Part shown: piece after piece, positions 34,983 to 43,058 of the stretch | Numbering within the stretch: position 1 is the stretch's first letter | Layout of the letters: each line of letters opens with the position of its first letter | Source: an uncultured Caulobacter sp. | GTDB taxonomy: Bacteria; Pseudomonadota; Alphaproteobacteria; Caulobacterales; Caulobacteraceae | Length of the DNA: 64,000 nt | Assembly: GCA_913776195.1 (NCBI GenBank) | Contig: CAJYMH010000031.1 | Span: 426,637 to 490,636, forward strand | Direction of reading: 5' to 3' | The notes under the pieces: model-generated | Told to the model about the DNA's origin: nothing | What the model saw: only the letters and a program-made list of their open reading frames with translations | The model's database searches: none | Translations under genes and position numbers: made by a program

Positions 34983-36382
34983 GCGTGCCGGCAAAGGTCA
35001 TCGAGCGCCTGAAGACCGCGCTGGGCGAGGGCGGCTGGAGCCAGGATGCGGATCGTCTTGCGCCGAAGCTGACAGAGTGGCGTCGCCGATGGTCCGGGAC
35101 TACGCCGCTGCTCACCTTGCCCGACACGGCGGAGGCGGCGGCCGCGGTGGTCCGCATCTGCGCCGAGGCCGGCGTGGCGATCACGCCCCAGGGCGGCAAC
35201 ACCGGCTTGGTCGGCGGCCAGATCCCCCAGGGCGAAATACTGTTGTCCACAGAACGGCTGCGGACGGTGCGTGACGCCGACGCCTTCGACGACGTTCTGG
35301 TGGTCGAGGCGGGCCTGACCCTGGCCGAAGCCCACGCCGCGGCGGCGAAGATCGGGCGGCGCTTTCCCCTCAGTCTGGCTTCGGAGGGGGCAGCCACCAT
35401 CGGCGGCCTGATCAGCACCAATGCCGGCGGGGTTCAGGTTTTACGCTACGGGACCATGCGCGAGCTGGTGCTGGGGATCGAGGCGGTCCTGCCCAACGGC
35501 GAGGTCTGGAACGGGCTGAAGCGCCTTCGCAAGGACAACACGGGCTACGACCTGAAACACCTGCTGATCGGGGCGGAGGGGACATTGGGCGTCATCACCG
35601 CCGCCAGCCTGAAGCTGTTTCCGATCCTGCCGTCGCGGGCCGTGGCGATCGTCGGCCTCGCCAGCCCGGCGGACGCCATCGCTCTGCTGGCGCGCGCCAA
35701 GGACGAGACGGGCGGGGCGCTGGAGGCGTTCGAGCTTATGGGGCGCACGGGCGTGGCGCTGGCTGTGAAGCACCTGCCCGCCTTGCGCGAGCCGCTGGCG
35801 CAGGCCCATCCCTGGTACGTGCTGATCGAGGCCGCCAGCGGCGAGCCTGGCGCGGCGGAGGCGGCGCTGGAACGCCTGCTGGCCCGTGCGCTTGAGGACG
35901 GCCTGATCGCGGATGCCGCCCTGGCGCAGAACGAAGCGCAGGCGGCCGCCTTCTGGACTCTGCGCGAGGGGCAGTCCGCCGCGCAGAACCCCGAGGGTGC
36001 GTGTTGGAAGCACGACGTCTCTGTTCCTGTCTCCCAGATCGCCGCCTTCATGGCGCAGGCCGATGCGGCGGTTCAGCAGGTCGCCCCCGGCGCGCGGGTC
36101 GTCGCCTTCGGCCACGTGGGCGACGGCAACGTCCACTACAACGTCTTGCGCCCCATGGACGGGACAGACGCCGAGCATGATCGGCTGCGCGAAGCCGGCG
36201 CCTTGGCGGTTCACGACCTCGTCGCCCGCTACGACGGCTCCATCAGCGCTGAGCACGGCCTGGGCGTGATGAAGGTCGAAGAGGCCCTGCGCTACAAGAC
36301 CGAGGCCGAGGTCGCCGCCCAGCGTGCGGTGCGGGCGGCGCTGGATCCCCACAGGATCATGAACCCCCGGGTGTTGTTCTGA
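34979..36382 (+). CDS. FAD-binding oxidase/dehydrogenase (GlcD / D-2-hydroxyacid type)
   Basis: A 467-residue flavoprotein. The N-terminal FAD-binding domain has AGVAITPQGGNTGLVGGQIP and SEGAATIGGLISTNAGGVQVLRYG. The C-terminal cap has the histidine motif GHVGDGNVHYNVLRP and ends with SAEHGLGVMKVEEAL and LDPHRIMNP. This is the family of glycolate oxidase subunit D and D-2-hydroxyglutarate or D-lactate dehydrogenases; the substrate is not decidable here. It is likely coupled to the sua5 gene. Confidence 0.92.
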   Translation: MSVPAKVIERLKTALGEGGWSQDADRLAPKLTEWRRRWSGTTPLLTLPDTAEAAAAVVRICAEAGVAITPQGGNTGLVGGQIPQGEILLSTERLRTVRDADAFDDVLVVEAGLTLAEAHAAAAKIGRRFPLSLASEGAATIGGLISTNAGGVQVLRYGTMRELVLGIEAVLPNGEVWNGLKRLRKDNTGYDLKHLLIGAEGTLGVITAASLKLFPILPSRAVAIVGLASPADAIALLARAKDETGGALEAFELMGRTGVALAVKHLPALREPLAQAHPWYVLIEAASGEPGAAEAALERLLARALEDGLIADAALAQNEAQAAAFWTLREGQSAAQNPEGACWKHDVSVPVSQIAAFMAQADAAVQQVAPGARVVAFGHVGDGNVHYNVLRPMDGTDAEHDRLREAGALAVHDLVARYDGSISAEHGLGVMKVEEALRYKTEAEVAAQRAVRAALDPHRIMNPRVLF

Positions 36383-36409
36383 CGCGCCCCGCGGCTTAAG
36401 TCCCAGCCC

Positions 36410-37177
36410 ATGCTGATGGTCATCTCCCCCGCAAAGGCGCTGGATTTCACGCCGCCCGCGCAAACCCTGCCGCTCACCACGCCGGAGCTGAAGGGCGACA
36501 TCGCTGAGCTGGCCAAGGTCACGCACAAGCTGACGGCGGCGGATTTGCGTCGGCTGATGCACATCTCCGAAAATCTGGCCAAGCTGAACTACGAGCGGTT
36601 TCAGGCTTTCGACCCGGCGGTCGAGGAAGGGCTTCAGGCCGCCTTCGCCTTCAACGGCGACGTCTATTCAGGGCTGGAGGCGCGCAAGCTGGACAAGGCC
36701 GGCCTGACCTGGGCGCAAGACCATCTGCGCATCCTGTCGGGCCTGTACGGCCTGCTGCGTCCGCTGGACGCCATGCAGCCCTATCGGCTGGAGATGGGCA
36801 CGCGGTTGAAGACCAAGCGCGGCGCAAGCCTCTACGACTTTTGGGGCGACCGCATCTCCAACGCCCTGAACGCCGTGCTCGACGGTCACAAGGACAAGAC
36901 CCTCGTGAACCTGGCCAGCCAGGAGTATTTCGGCGCCGTCGACGCCAAGGCCCTGAAGGCGCCGGTGGTGACTTGCCACTTCAAGGAGGAGAAGGAGGGG
37001 ACACTGCGCATCCTCAGCTTCTACGCTAAGAAGGCGCGTGGTCGTATGGCGCGCTACGCCATCGACAATCACATCGACCAGGTAGAGGGCCTGAAGGCTT
37101 TCGATCTCGACGGCTACGCCTTCCGGCGCGACCTATCCACCGACGCCGACTGGATTTTCGCTCGCCCGCAGCCATAA
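36410..37177 (+). CDS. yaaA: YaaA-family protein (DUF328, peroxide stress)
   Basis: A 255-residue protein with the YaaA signature: start MLMVISPAKALDFTPP, then NFNGDVY-like AFNGDVYSGLEARKL, the segment RILSGLYGLLRPLDAMQPYRLEMGTRL, LVNLASQEYF and the arginine-rich KKARGRMARYAI. In E. coli YaaA protects DNA and lowers free iron during hydrogen peroxide stress; the fold binds DNA. It follows the FAD oxidase by 27 bases. Confidence 0.94.
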   Translation: MLMVISPAKALDFTPPAQTLPLTTPELKGDIAELAKVTHKLTAADLRRLMHISENLAKLNYERFQAFDPAVEEGLQAAFAFNGDVYSGLEARKLDKAGLTWAQDHLRILSGLYGLLRPLDAMQPYRLEMGTRLKTKRGASLYDFWGDRISNALNAVLDGHKDKTLVNLASQEYFGAVDAKALKAPVVTCHFKEEKEGTLRILSFYAKKARGRMARYAIDNHIDQVEGLKAFDLDGYAFRRDLSTDADWIFARPQP

Positions 37178-37196
37178 ATTCATCTAGCGGTGAATT
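37177..37196. promoter_or_regulatory. 20-bp inverted repeat upstream of 3-hydroxybutyrate dehydrogenase
   Basis: AATTCATC-TAGC-GGTGAATT is symmetric at seven of eight positions. It starts on the last base of the yaaA stop and lies 71 bases before the dehydrogenase start. Its AT-rich arms stand out here. It may be an operator or a weak terminator for yaaA. Confidence 0.4.
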
Positions 37197-37267
37197 AAAG
37201 CGGACTCGCCGCTGGCGCGCGGCTGACCTATGCTGCGATGCAACAAAAAGATTGCGGAGCGTAGGGG

Positions 37268-38065
37268 ATGAGCGTGGACTTCGGTCTGAAAGGCCAGGCG
37301 GCCATCGTCACGGGATCGACCAGCGGCATCGGCCACGCCATGGCCGAGGCGCTCGCGGCGCAGGGCGTGGACGTGGTTCTAAACGGCCTGGGCGATCCGG
37401 TGGCCATCGAGACCACCCGCTCGAAGCTCGAGGACCAGTACGGCGTCCGCGTCGTCTATCACGGCGCCGACATGACCAAGCCCGGCGAGATCGCCGAAAT
37501 GGTCGCCTTCGCCAAGGCCGAGTTCGGCCGCCTGGACATCCTGGTCAACAACGCCGGCATCCAGCACGTGGCCCCGGTCGACGAGTTCCCACTGGAGAAG
37601 TGGGACCAGATCATCGCCATCAACCTGTCCTCGGCCTTCCACGGCACGCGCGCGGCCCTGCCGATCATGAAAGCGCAGGGACGCGGGCGGATCGTCAATC
37701 TCGCCAGCGCCCACGCCCTGGTCGCCTCACCGTTCAAGTCGGCCTATGTGGCCGCCAAGCACGGCGTCCTGGGCCTGACCAAGGCCGTGGCTCTGGAAGT
37801 GGCTCAGCAGAACATCACCTGCAACGCCATCTGCCCCGGCTATGTGAAGACTCCCATCGTCGAGGGGCAGATCAAGGATCAGGCCAAGGCCCGCGGCATC
37901 AGCGAGGAAGAGGTTCTGAAGAACGTCATCCTGGCCGCCCAGCCGACCAAGCGGTTCGTGACCGTCGAAGAGATTTCGGGTCTTCTGCTCTATCTGGTCT
38001 CCGATGCGGGGGCGTCGGTGAACGGTACGGCCTTGACGGTCGACGGCGGCTGGACCGCGCAATAG
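37268..38065 (+). CDS. bdhA: D-3-hydroxybutyrate dehydrogenase
   Basis: A 265-residue short-chain dehydrogenase. The nucleotide-binding motif is VTGSTSGIGHAMAEAL near residues 14-29, NNAGIQHVAPVDEFP follows, and the catalytic Tyr-Lys pair is in SAYVAAKHGVLGLTK. The combination NAGIQ-HVAP and the end VNGTALTVDGGWTAQ match 3-hydroxybutyrate dehydrogenases, which oxidise 3-hydroxybutyrate to acetoacetate in polyhydroxybutyrate turnover. The patatin-like gene follows after 11 bases, a pairing often seen with this enzyme. Confidence 0.93.
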   Translation: MSVDFGLKGQAAIVTGSTSGIGHAMAEALAAQGVDVVLNGLGDPVAIETTRSKLEDQYGVRVVYHGADMTKPGEIAEMVAFAKAEFGRLDILVNNAGIQHVAPVDEFPLEKWDQIIAINLSSAFHGTRAALPIMKAQGRGRIVNLASAHALVASPFKSAYVAAKHGVLGLTKAVALEVAQQNITCNAICPGYVKTPIVEGQIKDQAKARGISEEEVLKNVILAAQPTKRFVTVEEISGLLLYLVSDAGASVNGTALTVDGGWTAQ

Positions 38066-38076
38066 GGGGGCAGGAT

Positions 38077-39123
38077 ATGCTGGGCGTCCGCAAGAAGTCG
38101 GGCCCCAAGCCCATCAGTCTCGCCCTCCAGGGCGGCGGCTCCCACGGCGCCTTCGCCTGGGGCGTCATCGATCGCTTGCTGGAGGAGGAGGGCCTGGAGA
38201 TCCAGGCCGTCACCGCCGCCTCGGCCGGGGCCATGAACGCGGTGGCCATGACCGCCGGCCTGATCGAGAACGGCCGCGAGGGCGCAAAGGCCAAGCTGGC
38301 CGACTTCTGGAAGAAGGTGAACCAGGCGGGCGGCCGCAACGTCTTCGGCGACTCCAGCGTCTGGAACGCGGCGCTCAGTCCCGATTGGATCAAGAACACC
38401 CCGGGGTGGCGGCTGGCGGAGACCTTCGCCATGTCGCTCAGCCCATACGACTTCAATCCCTTCAACCTTAACCCGCTGCACGACGCCCTGGAGCGGGTGG
38501 TGGACTTCGACGCCCTGCGCGAGCGCTCGCCCGTGGCGCTGTACATCTCGGCGACCGAGGTGCGGACCAGCCAGGCGAAGATCTTCCGCGAGCACGAGCT
38601 CACCGTGAAGCACGTCATGGCCTCGGCCTGCCTGCCGCACCTGTTCCATGCGGTGGAGATCGACGGCGAGCCCTATTGGGACGGCGGCTATCTGGCAAAT
38701 CCGGGCCTGTGGCCGCTGTTCTACGACAAGACGCCGGACGACGTGCTGGTGGTCACCCTCAATCCCTTCGTCCGCAAGGAGGCGCCGCGCACGCCCGGGG
38801 ACATCGTTGATCGCCTCAATGAGATCACCTTCAACGCCTCCCTCGCCGCCGAACTGCGCGCCATCGGCCTGCTGCAGAAGCTGCTGGAAGAGGGCTTGCT
38901 GAAGGACGCCGCCAAGGGGCGTTATAGGCGCATGCTGCTTCACTCCATCGCCGCCGACGGCCATCTGGATGACCTGTCCCTCTCCACCAAGTTCAACACC
39001 GAGTGGGGCTTCCTCACCGATTTGAAGGAGCGCGGTCGCAAGGCCGCCGAGGAATGGCTGGGCTCGTGCCTTGGCCATGTGGGTGAGCGCGCGACCCTGG
39101 ACATCGCATCGGTGGCGGCGTGA
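38077..39123 (+). CDS. Patatin-like phospholipase family protein
   Basis: A 348-residue protein from ATG 38077; a much longer frame upstream is the shadow of bdhA. The oxyanion loop is LALQGGGSHGAFAWGVID, the serine lies in TAASAGAMNA (an alanine takes the usual first glycine of GxSxG, a common variant here) and the dyad aspartate is in WDGGYLANPG. It is an acyl hydrolase, perhaps acting on lipid or on polyhydroxybutyrate, as suggested by the bdhA neighbour. Its stop overlaps the GTG start of the next gene. Confidence 0.9.
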   Translation: MLGVRKKSGPKPISLALQGGGSHGAFAWGVIDRLLEEEGLEIQAVTAASAGAMNAVAMTAGLIENGREGAKAKLADFWKKVNQAGGRNVFGDSSVWNAALSPDWIKNTPGWRLAETFAMSLSPYDFNPFNLNPLHDALERVVDFDALRERSPVALYISATEVRTSQAKIFREHELTVKHVMASACLPHLFHAVEIDGEPYWDGGYLANPGLWPLFYDKTPDDVLVVTLNPFVRKEAPRTPGDIVDRLNEITFNASLAAELRAIGLLQKLLEEGLLKDAAKGRYRRMLLHSIAADGHLDDLSLSTKFNTEWGFLTDLKERGRKAAEEWLGSCLGHVGERATLDIASVAA

Positions 39124-39539
39124 GCGGTCCCGTCCCCACGGCCGGCGTGGTCTGCTTTCGCGGCGACGAGGTGCTGCTGATCAAGCGTGGCAAGCCGCCT
39201 CGCCTGGGCCAATGGAGCATCCCGGGCGGCCGCATCGAGTGGGGCGAGGCTGCTGTCGCCGCCGCCCGCCGTGAGCTGATGGAGGAGACCAGCGTCGAGG
39301 CCGAGATCCTCGCCCTGGTCGACGTTGTGGACGGGGTATTCGTCGGCGACGATGGCGAGGTTCAGCGCCACTACGTGATGATCGACTACGCCGCCCGATG
39401 GGTCTCCGGCGAGCCTGTGGCCGGCGACGACGCGGCCGACGCCCGCTTCGTGCCTATGGCGCAGGTGGACGCCATGGTCGAATGGCCGGAGACCCGGCGG
39501 GTGATCCACGAAGCCTGGACTCGTTTCGGCGGCGCTTGA
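39120..39539 (+). CDS. Nudix hydrolase
   Basis: A 139-residue Nudix protein starting at GTG 39120, overlapping the patatin stop (GTGA). The Nudix box is GGRIEWGEAAVAAARRELMEET followed by SVEAE, so the usual glycine near the end of the box is a serine. The opening (VPTAGVVCFRGDEVLLIKRGKPPRLGQWSIPGG in part) resembles ADP-ribose pyrophosphatase-like members. The substrate is not predictable. Confidence 0.92.
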   Translation: MSGPVPTAGVVCFRGDEVLLIKRGKPPRLGQWSIPGGRIEWGEAAVAAARRELMEETSVEAEILALVDVVDGVFVGDDGEVQRHYVMIDYAARWVSGEPVAGDDAADARFVPMAQVDAMVEWPETRRVIHEAWTRFGGA

Positions 39540-39594
39540 CCGCCTTCGCGTCAATTGGGTCTGTTGTCTTCAACAAAACGAGGAGGCACGACCC

Positions 39595-40377
39595 ATGGCC
39601 TACAAACCCTTCGACCTCAGCGGCAAGGTCGCCTTGGTCACCGGCGGCAATCGCGGCATCGGCTTCGGCATGGCGCAGGCCCTCGCCCAGGCCGGCGCCG
39701 ACATCGTCATCTGGGGCTCCAACGCCGAGCGTAACCTGGAGGCCGAGGGCAAGCTCAACACCCTGGGCGTCCGGGTCATGGCCCAGAAGGTTGATGTCTC
39801 CGACGAGGCGCAGGTCGTCGCCGCCATGGCCGAGGCCGCCGCCGCCATGGGCCGCATCGACAGCGTCTTCGCCAATGCCGGGGTCGGCTATGGGGCGCCG
39901 TCCTTCGTGGACATGCCCACCGAGACCTATCGCAAGGTTCTGGCCGTCAATCTGGATGGCGTGTTCTTCACCTTCCGCGAGGCCTGTCGTCACATGGTCG
40001 AGCGGGCCAGGGCCGGTGATCCCGGCGGCTCTATCGTCGGCATCGCTTCACTGGCCGCCATTGAGGGCGCGGCGCGTAACGAGGCTTACGCCGCGACCAA
40101 GGGGGCGGTGATCTCCATGATGAAGTCCGTGGCGGTGGAGCATGCGCGATGGGGTGTCCGCGCCAACGCCATCCTGCCGGGCTGGATCGCCACCGACATG
40201 ACCGCGGGCGCACAAGCCGCGCCGGCCTTCGCCGAGAAGGTCATACCTCGTGTGCCCGCCCGCCGATGGGGCGAGCCGGCGGACTTCGGCGGCATGGCCG
40301 TCTATCTGGCCTCGGACGCCAGCGCCTATCATTCCGGCGACACCCTGGTGATCGACGGCGGCTACTCGATCTTTTGA
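39595..40377 (+). CDS. Short-chain dehydrogenase/reductase
   Basis: A 260-residue SDR with ATG 39595 and GAGG upstream. The cofactor motif VTGGNRGIGFGMAQAL is near residue 15, FANAGVGYGAPSF follows, and the catalytic Tyr-Lys is in NEAYAATKGAVISMMK. The end, YHSGDTLVIDGGYSIF, is classic. The substrate is unknown. It is separated from the Nudix gene by 55 bases and probably shares its direction of transcription. Confidence 0.92.
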   Translation: MAYKPFDLSGKVALVTGGNRGIGFGMAQALAQAGADIVIWGSNAERNLEAEGKLNTLGVRVMAQKVDVSDEAQVVAAMAEAAAAMGRIDSVFANAGVGYGAPSFVDMPTETYRKVLAVNLDGVFFTFREACRHMVERARAGDPGGSIVGIASLAAIEGAARNEAYAATKGAVISMMKSVAVEHARWGVRANAILPGWIATDMTAGAQAAPAFAEKVIPRVPARRWGEPADFGGMAVYLASDASAYHSGDTLVIDGGYSIF

Positions 40378-40463
40378 GGCGCTTGCCGGAACGTCGTTCT
40401 CGTGAGACGCTTTCATGAAGCGACCCTTCCCGACAGAGGCGGGGCGCTGGAGGAACGAACGGA

Positions 40464-40574
40464 ATGTCTCCGCAGGATATCGCGGGCGTTGCGGGGTCGC
40501 GCAGCTTCTGGGCGGCGATCCTGATGGGGCTGACCGCCCTCACCGCCTGCTTCTGGACGCCCGAGCAGCGCTGA
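40464..40574 (+). CDS. Possible 36-residue membrane peptide
   Basis: A short frame from ATG 40464 to TGA 40574, with a GGAGGAACGAACGG stretch before it. The protein starts MSPQDIAGVAGSRSFW and has one hydrophobic stretch, AAILMGLTALTACFW, with a weak lipobox-like LTAC. It sits alone in the 271-base gap before the nitronate monooxygenase. It is too short to judge by sequence alone. Confidence 0.35.
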   Translation: MSPQDIAGVAGSRSFWAAILMGLTALTACFWTPEQR

Positions 40575-40620
40575 GCTGACGCAGGGTCACCATTGCGGGG
40601 TCGCCATCGGCGGCCTCATG

Positions 40621-40640
40621 CTCCCGGAAAACAACGGGAG
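40621..40640 (+). promoter_or_regulatory. Hairpin covering the Shine-Dalgarno of the nitronate monooxygenase gene
   Basis: CTCCCG and CGGGAG pair around an eight-base loop. The right arm includes most of the GGGAGG that should serve the ATG at 40649, so the stem could hide the ribosome binding site. Confidence 0.45.
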
Positions 40641-40648
40641 GAAGGCGC

Positions 40649-41641
40649 ATGACCCTGCGAACGCCACTTTGCGATCTTCTCCAGATTGAGCATCCGGTTC
40701 TGCTCGCCGGCATGGGAGGGGTGTCCTACGCCGAGTTGGCGGCGGCGGTCTCGAACGCAGGCGGCTATGGCGTGCTCGGTATGGCCGGGACATCTCCGGA
40801 TTTCATCGCGGCGCAGATGCGGCGGGTGAGAGAGCTAACCGACAAGCCCTTCGGCGTCGACCTTCTGGCCGCCACGCCCGACGCATTGACCGCCAGCGTC
40901 GAGGTGATCATCGCCGGCGGCGCATCGAGCTTCGTGGCGGGTCTCGGCGTTCCAGCTCCGATCATCGCCCGGCTCAAGAACGCCGGCTTGAATGTCATGG
41001 TCGTCTGCGGCGCCGTAAAACACGCGGTGAAGGCGCAGGCGGCCGGCTGTGACGCGGTGATCTGCCAGGGCGGGGAGGGCGGCGGCCATACGGGTCTGGT
41101 CGGAACGCTTCCGCTGGTCGCCCAGGCGGTGGAGGCCGTGGACATCCCCGTGATCGCGGCGGGTGGTCTGTATGACGGGCGCGGCCTCGCCGCCGCTCTG
41201 GCCCTGGGCGCGCAAGGCGTCTGGATGGGGACCCGCTTCATCGCTTCGGACGAAGCCCATTCCGGCGCGGTCTATCGTCAGGCGATCCTCGACGCCGCCG
41301 ACGAGGACACGATTCGCACCCGCAGCTATTCCGGTAAGCCGATGCGGGTGCTGAAGAACCCGTACGTCGAAGGTTGGGAGCAGCGCCCAGCGGAAATACA
41401 GCCCTTTCCCCAGCAGGCCATCCATTCGATCCAGACCGGTGTCATGGGCGGCATTGGCGGACAGATCGACGGGCTCGACATCGACCGCTCCTGTCTCGCC
41501 ATGGGGCAGTCGGCGGGCGGGGTTCGCGAGGTCCTGCCGGCGGGTGAGATCGTCCGCGAACTGATGGCCGAGGCCGTCGCCGCCATCGACCGGGTCGCCG
41601 CCTTGCGAGGCGATGGTCAAGCTTCTAACAAGGTCGCATGA
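40649..41641 (+). CDS. Nitronate monooxygenase / NPD-family flavoprotein
   Basis: A 330-residue FMN TIM-barrel. The start LCDLLQIEHPVLLAGMGGVSYAELAAAVSNAGGYGVLG is typical, followed by DAVICQGGEGGGHTGLVGTLPLV and VIAAGGLYDGRGLAAALALGAQGVWMGTRFIA. The family oxidises nitronates such as propionate-3-nitronate, and some members act as enoyl reductases. The stop overlaps the ATG of the following acetyltransferase (ATGA). Confidence 0.92.
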   Translation: MTLRTPLCDLLQIEHPVLLAGMGGVSYAELAAAVSNAGGYGVLGMAGTSPDFIAAQMRRVRELTDKPFGVDLLAATPDALTASVEVIIAGGASSFVAGLGVPAPIIARLKNAGLNVMVVCGAVKHAVKAQAAGCDAVICQGGEGGGHTGLVGTLPLVAQAVEAVDIPVIAAGGLYDGRGLAAALALGAQGVWMGTRFIASDEAHSGAVYRQAILDAADEDTIRTRSYSGKPMRVLKNPYVEGWEQRPAEIQPFPQQAIHSIQTGVMGGIGGQIDGLDIDRSCLAMGQSAGGVREVLPAGEIVRELMAEAVAAIDRVAALRGDGQASNKVA

Positions 41642-42189
41642 CCTTCGACCCGGACCTGACCCTGGAGACCGAGCGCCTCATCCTGCGCATTCCGCGGGCG
41701 GAGGACCTGGATCCTTGGTCGGCCATGATGGCGGACGCGGAGGTCGCCCGTTTCATCGGCGGCGTCATGGGGCGAGAGCAGACCTGGCGGGTGCTCGCGG
41801 CGGTGACCGGGTCTTGGGTTCTGCAGGGCTTCTCCATGTTCTCGGTGATCGAGAAATCCAGCGGCCGCTGGGTCGGCCGGATCGGGCCATGGCGCCCCGA
41901 TGGTTGGCCAGGAACCGAGATCGGCTGGGGCCTGTCGCGCCAGTCCTGGGGCAAGGGATATGCGGTGGAGGCCGCTGCCGCCTGCATGGATTTCGCAGTG
42001 GATGTGCTCGGCTGGGCCGACATCATCCACACGATCGATCCCGAGAATGTCGGCTCGCAGAAGGTGGCGCAGCGTCTGGGGTCGGCCAACCGGGGAACGA
42101 CGCGCCTGCCGCCGCCGCTGGACGGATACAACGTCGAGGCGTGGGCGCAGACCGCTGACCAGTGGCGTGCTCGCCGCTCCGCCCGCTAG
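41638..42189 (+). CDS. GNAT acetyltransferase
   Basis: A 183-residue protein of the RimJ/RimL GNAT branch. It reads LETERLILRIPRAEDLDPWS near the start, GRIGPWRPDGWPGTEIGWGL in the middle, then the acetyl-CoA loop RQSWGKGYAVEAAAACMDFA and IHTIDPENVGSQKVAQRLG. The acceptor is unknown. Its TAG and that of the convergent LytTR gene share the four bases CTAG. Confidence 0.9.
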   Translation: MTFDPDLTLETERLILRIPRAEDLDPWSAMMADAEVARFIGGVMGREQTWRVLAAVTGSWVLQGFSMFSVIEKSSGRWVGRIGPWRPDGWPGTEIGWGLSRQSWGKGYAVEAAAACMDFAVDVLGWADIIHTIDPENVGSQKVAQRLGSANRGTTRLPPPLDGYNVEAWAQTADQWRARRSAR

Positions 42190-42983
42190 AACCAGCCCGC
42201 TTCGCGCAGCGCCTTGGCGTAGGCGCGACTGACGGGGACCTTCGCGCCAGATTTCAGCGTCAGGGTCGCACGGCCATCGCCGCGCTTCACATCGGCCAGC
42301 GCATCCCTCGCGACCCACCAGGACCGGTGCGTTTGAGCGCCTTCGATGCCCGCCAGTTCCGCAATGGCGTCCGACAGGCGCATAAGGATCAGCTCCTGGC
42401 CGCGATCGGTATGCAGGCGCAGATAGTGGTCCTCCGCCTCCACGGCGTAGAGCGTCGCTCCGCGCAGCTTCAGGGGCAGCCGCTCAAGGAAACGAGGCGG
42501 TTCTGCGTCCGCCGGAGCGGCTGAGGTCAGCTGATCGTGCGGGCGGGTGACGAGGTAGCTCAGCAGGGTCATCGCCACCGTCACCACCAGGACTGCGACG
42601 AAGAAGCCGGGGATATCCCTCAGTCTCACCGCATGGCCGAACGCCAGCGCCGATCCCAGCCAGACGATCAGCGTGCCAGGCGGCGTCAGGATGGCGACGA
42701 TAAGGCTCGCGCCCAGCCACGGGCGCTCGTCAAACAAGCCACGCACCGCCACGTGGCGTGCGGTCAGATTGCCCGCCATGCCGCCCAGCATCGATGTGCC
42801 GACCCAAAACAGCAGGCGCGGCAGGAAGGGCGTGTCGTCGGTCCCGAAGGCGCCGACAAAGGCCAGGAAAGCGCCAGCGGCTGCCGCGAAGCCGACGCCG
42901 CGCCAGAAGCGTGGCGTGTTCGTTCGCGCTTCGCGAGCGGCGTACGCCGTCCGTACGCGAATTTCAGACGCCCCTTCACGCAC
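42186..42983 (-). CDS. Membrane-anchored LytTR-family regulator
   Basis: A protein of about 265 residues: four hydrophobic segments in the first 150 residues (FWRGVGFAAAAGAFLAFVGAF, LLFWVGTSMLGGMAGNL, SLIVAILTPPGTLIVWLGSALAF, FFVAVLVVTVAMTLLSYLV), then a LytTR DNA-binding domain (LPLKLRGATLYAVEAEDHYLRLHTDRG, LSDAIAEL, THRSWWVARDAL, KVPVSRAY). No ATG fits; GTGs at 42983 or 42995 are the best starts, and the open frame beyond is a shadow of the divergent gene. It probably regulates the divergent DUF2306 gene in response to a membrane signal. Confidence 0.8.
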   Translation of the reverse strand: MREGASEIRVRTAYAAREARTNTPRFWRGVGFAAAAGAFLAFVGAFGTDDTPFLPRLLFWVGTSMLGGMAGNLTARHVAVRGLFDERPWLGASLIVAILTPPGTLIVWLGSALAFGHAVRLRDIPGFFVAVLVVTVAMTLLSYLVTRPHDQLTSAAPADAEPPRFLERLPLKLRGATLYAVEAEDHYLRLHTDRGQELILMRLSDAIAELAGIEGAQTHRSWWVARDALADVKRGDGRATLTLKSGAKVPVSRAYAKALREAGWF

Positions 42984-43020
42984 CTTGGAATGCACCCCGC
43001 CCAAGCCCCGTCTAGCTCTG

Positions 43021-43048
43021 GTTCGGCAAGCAGCCAGCGCCGCCGAAC
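43021..43048. promoter_or_regulatory. Inverted repeat between the LytTR and DUF2306 genes
   Basis: GTTCGGC and GCCGAAC are separated by 14 bases, so the arm centres are 21 bases apart, two helical turns. The spacing suits a LytTR dimer, whose sites are usually repeats about two turns apart. The right arm ends next to the Shine-Dalgarno of the DUF2306 gene. Confidence 0.5.
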
Positions 43049-43058
43049 GGAGATCAAG

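Noticed and set aside
37252..38076. Upstream extension of the patatin frame
   Set aside because: The extra 275 codons are an Arg/Gly-rich shadow of bdhA; ATG 38077 begins the real protein.
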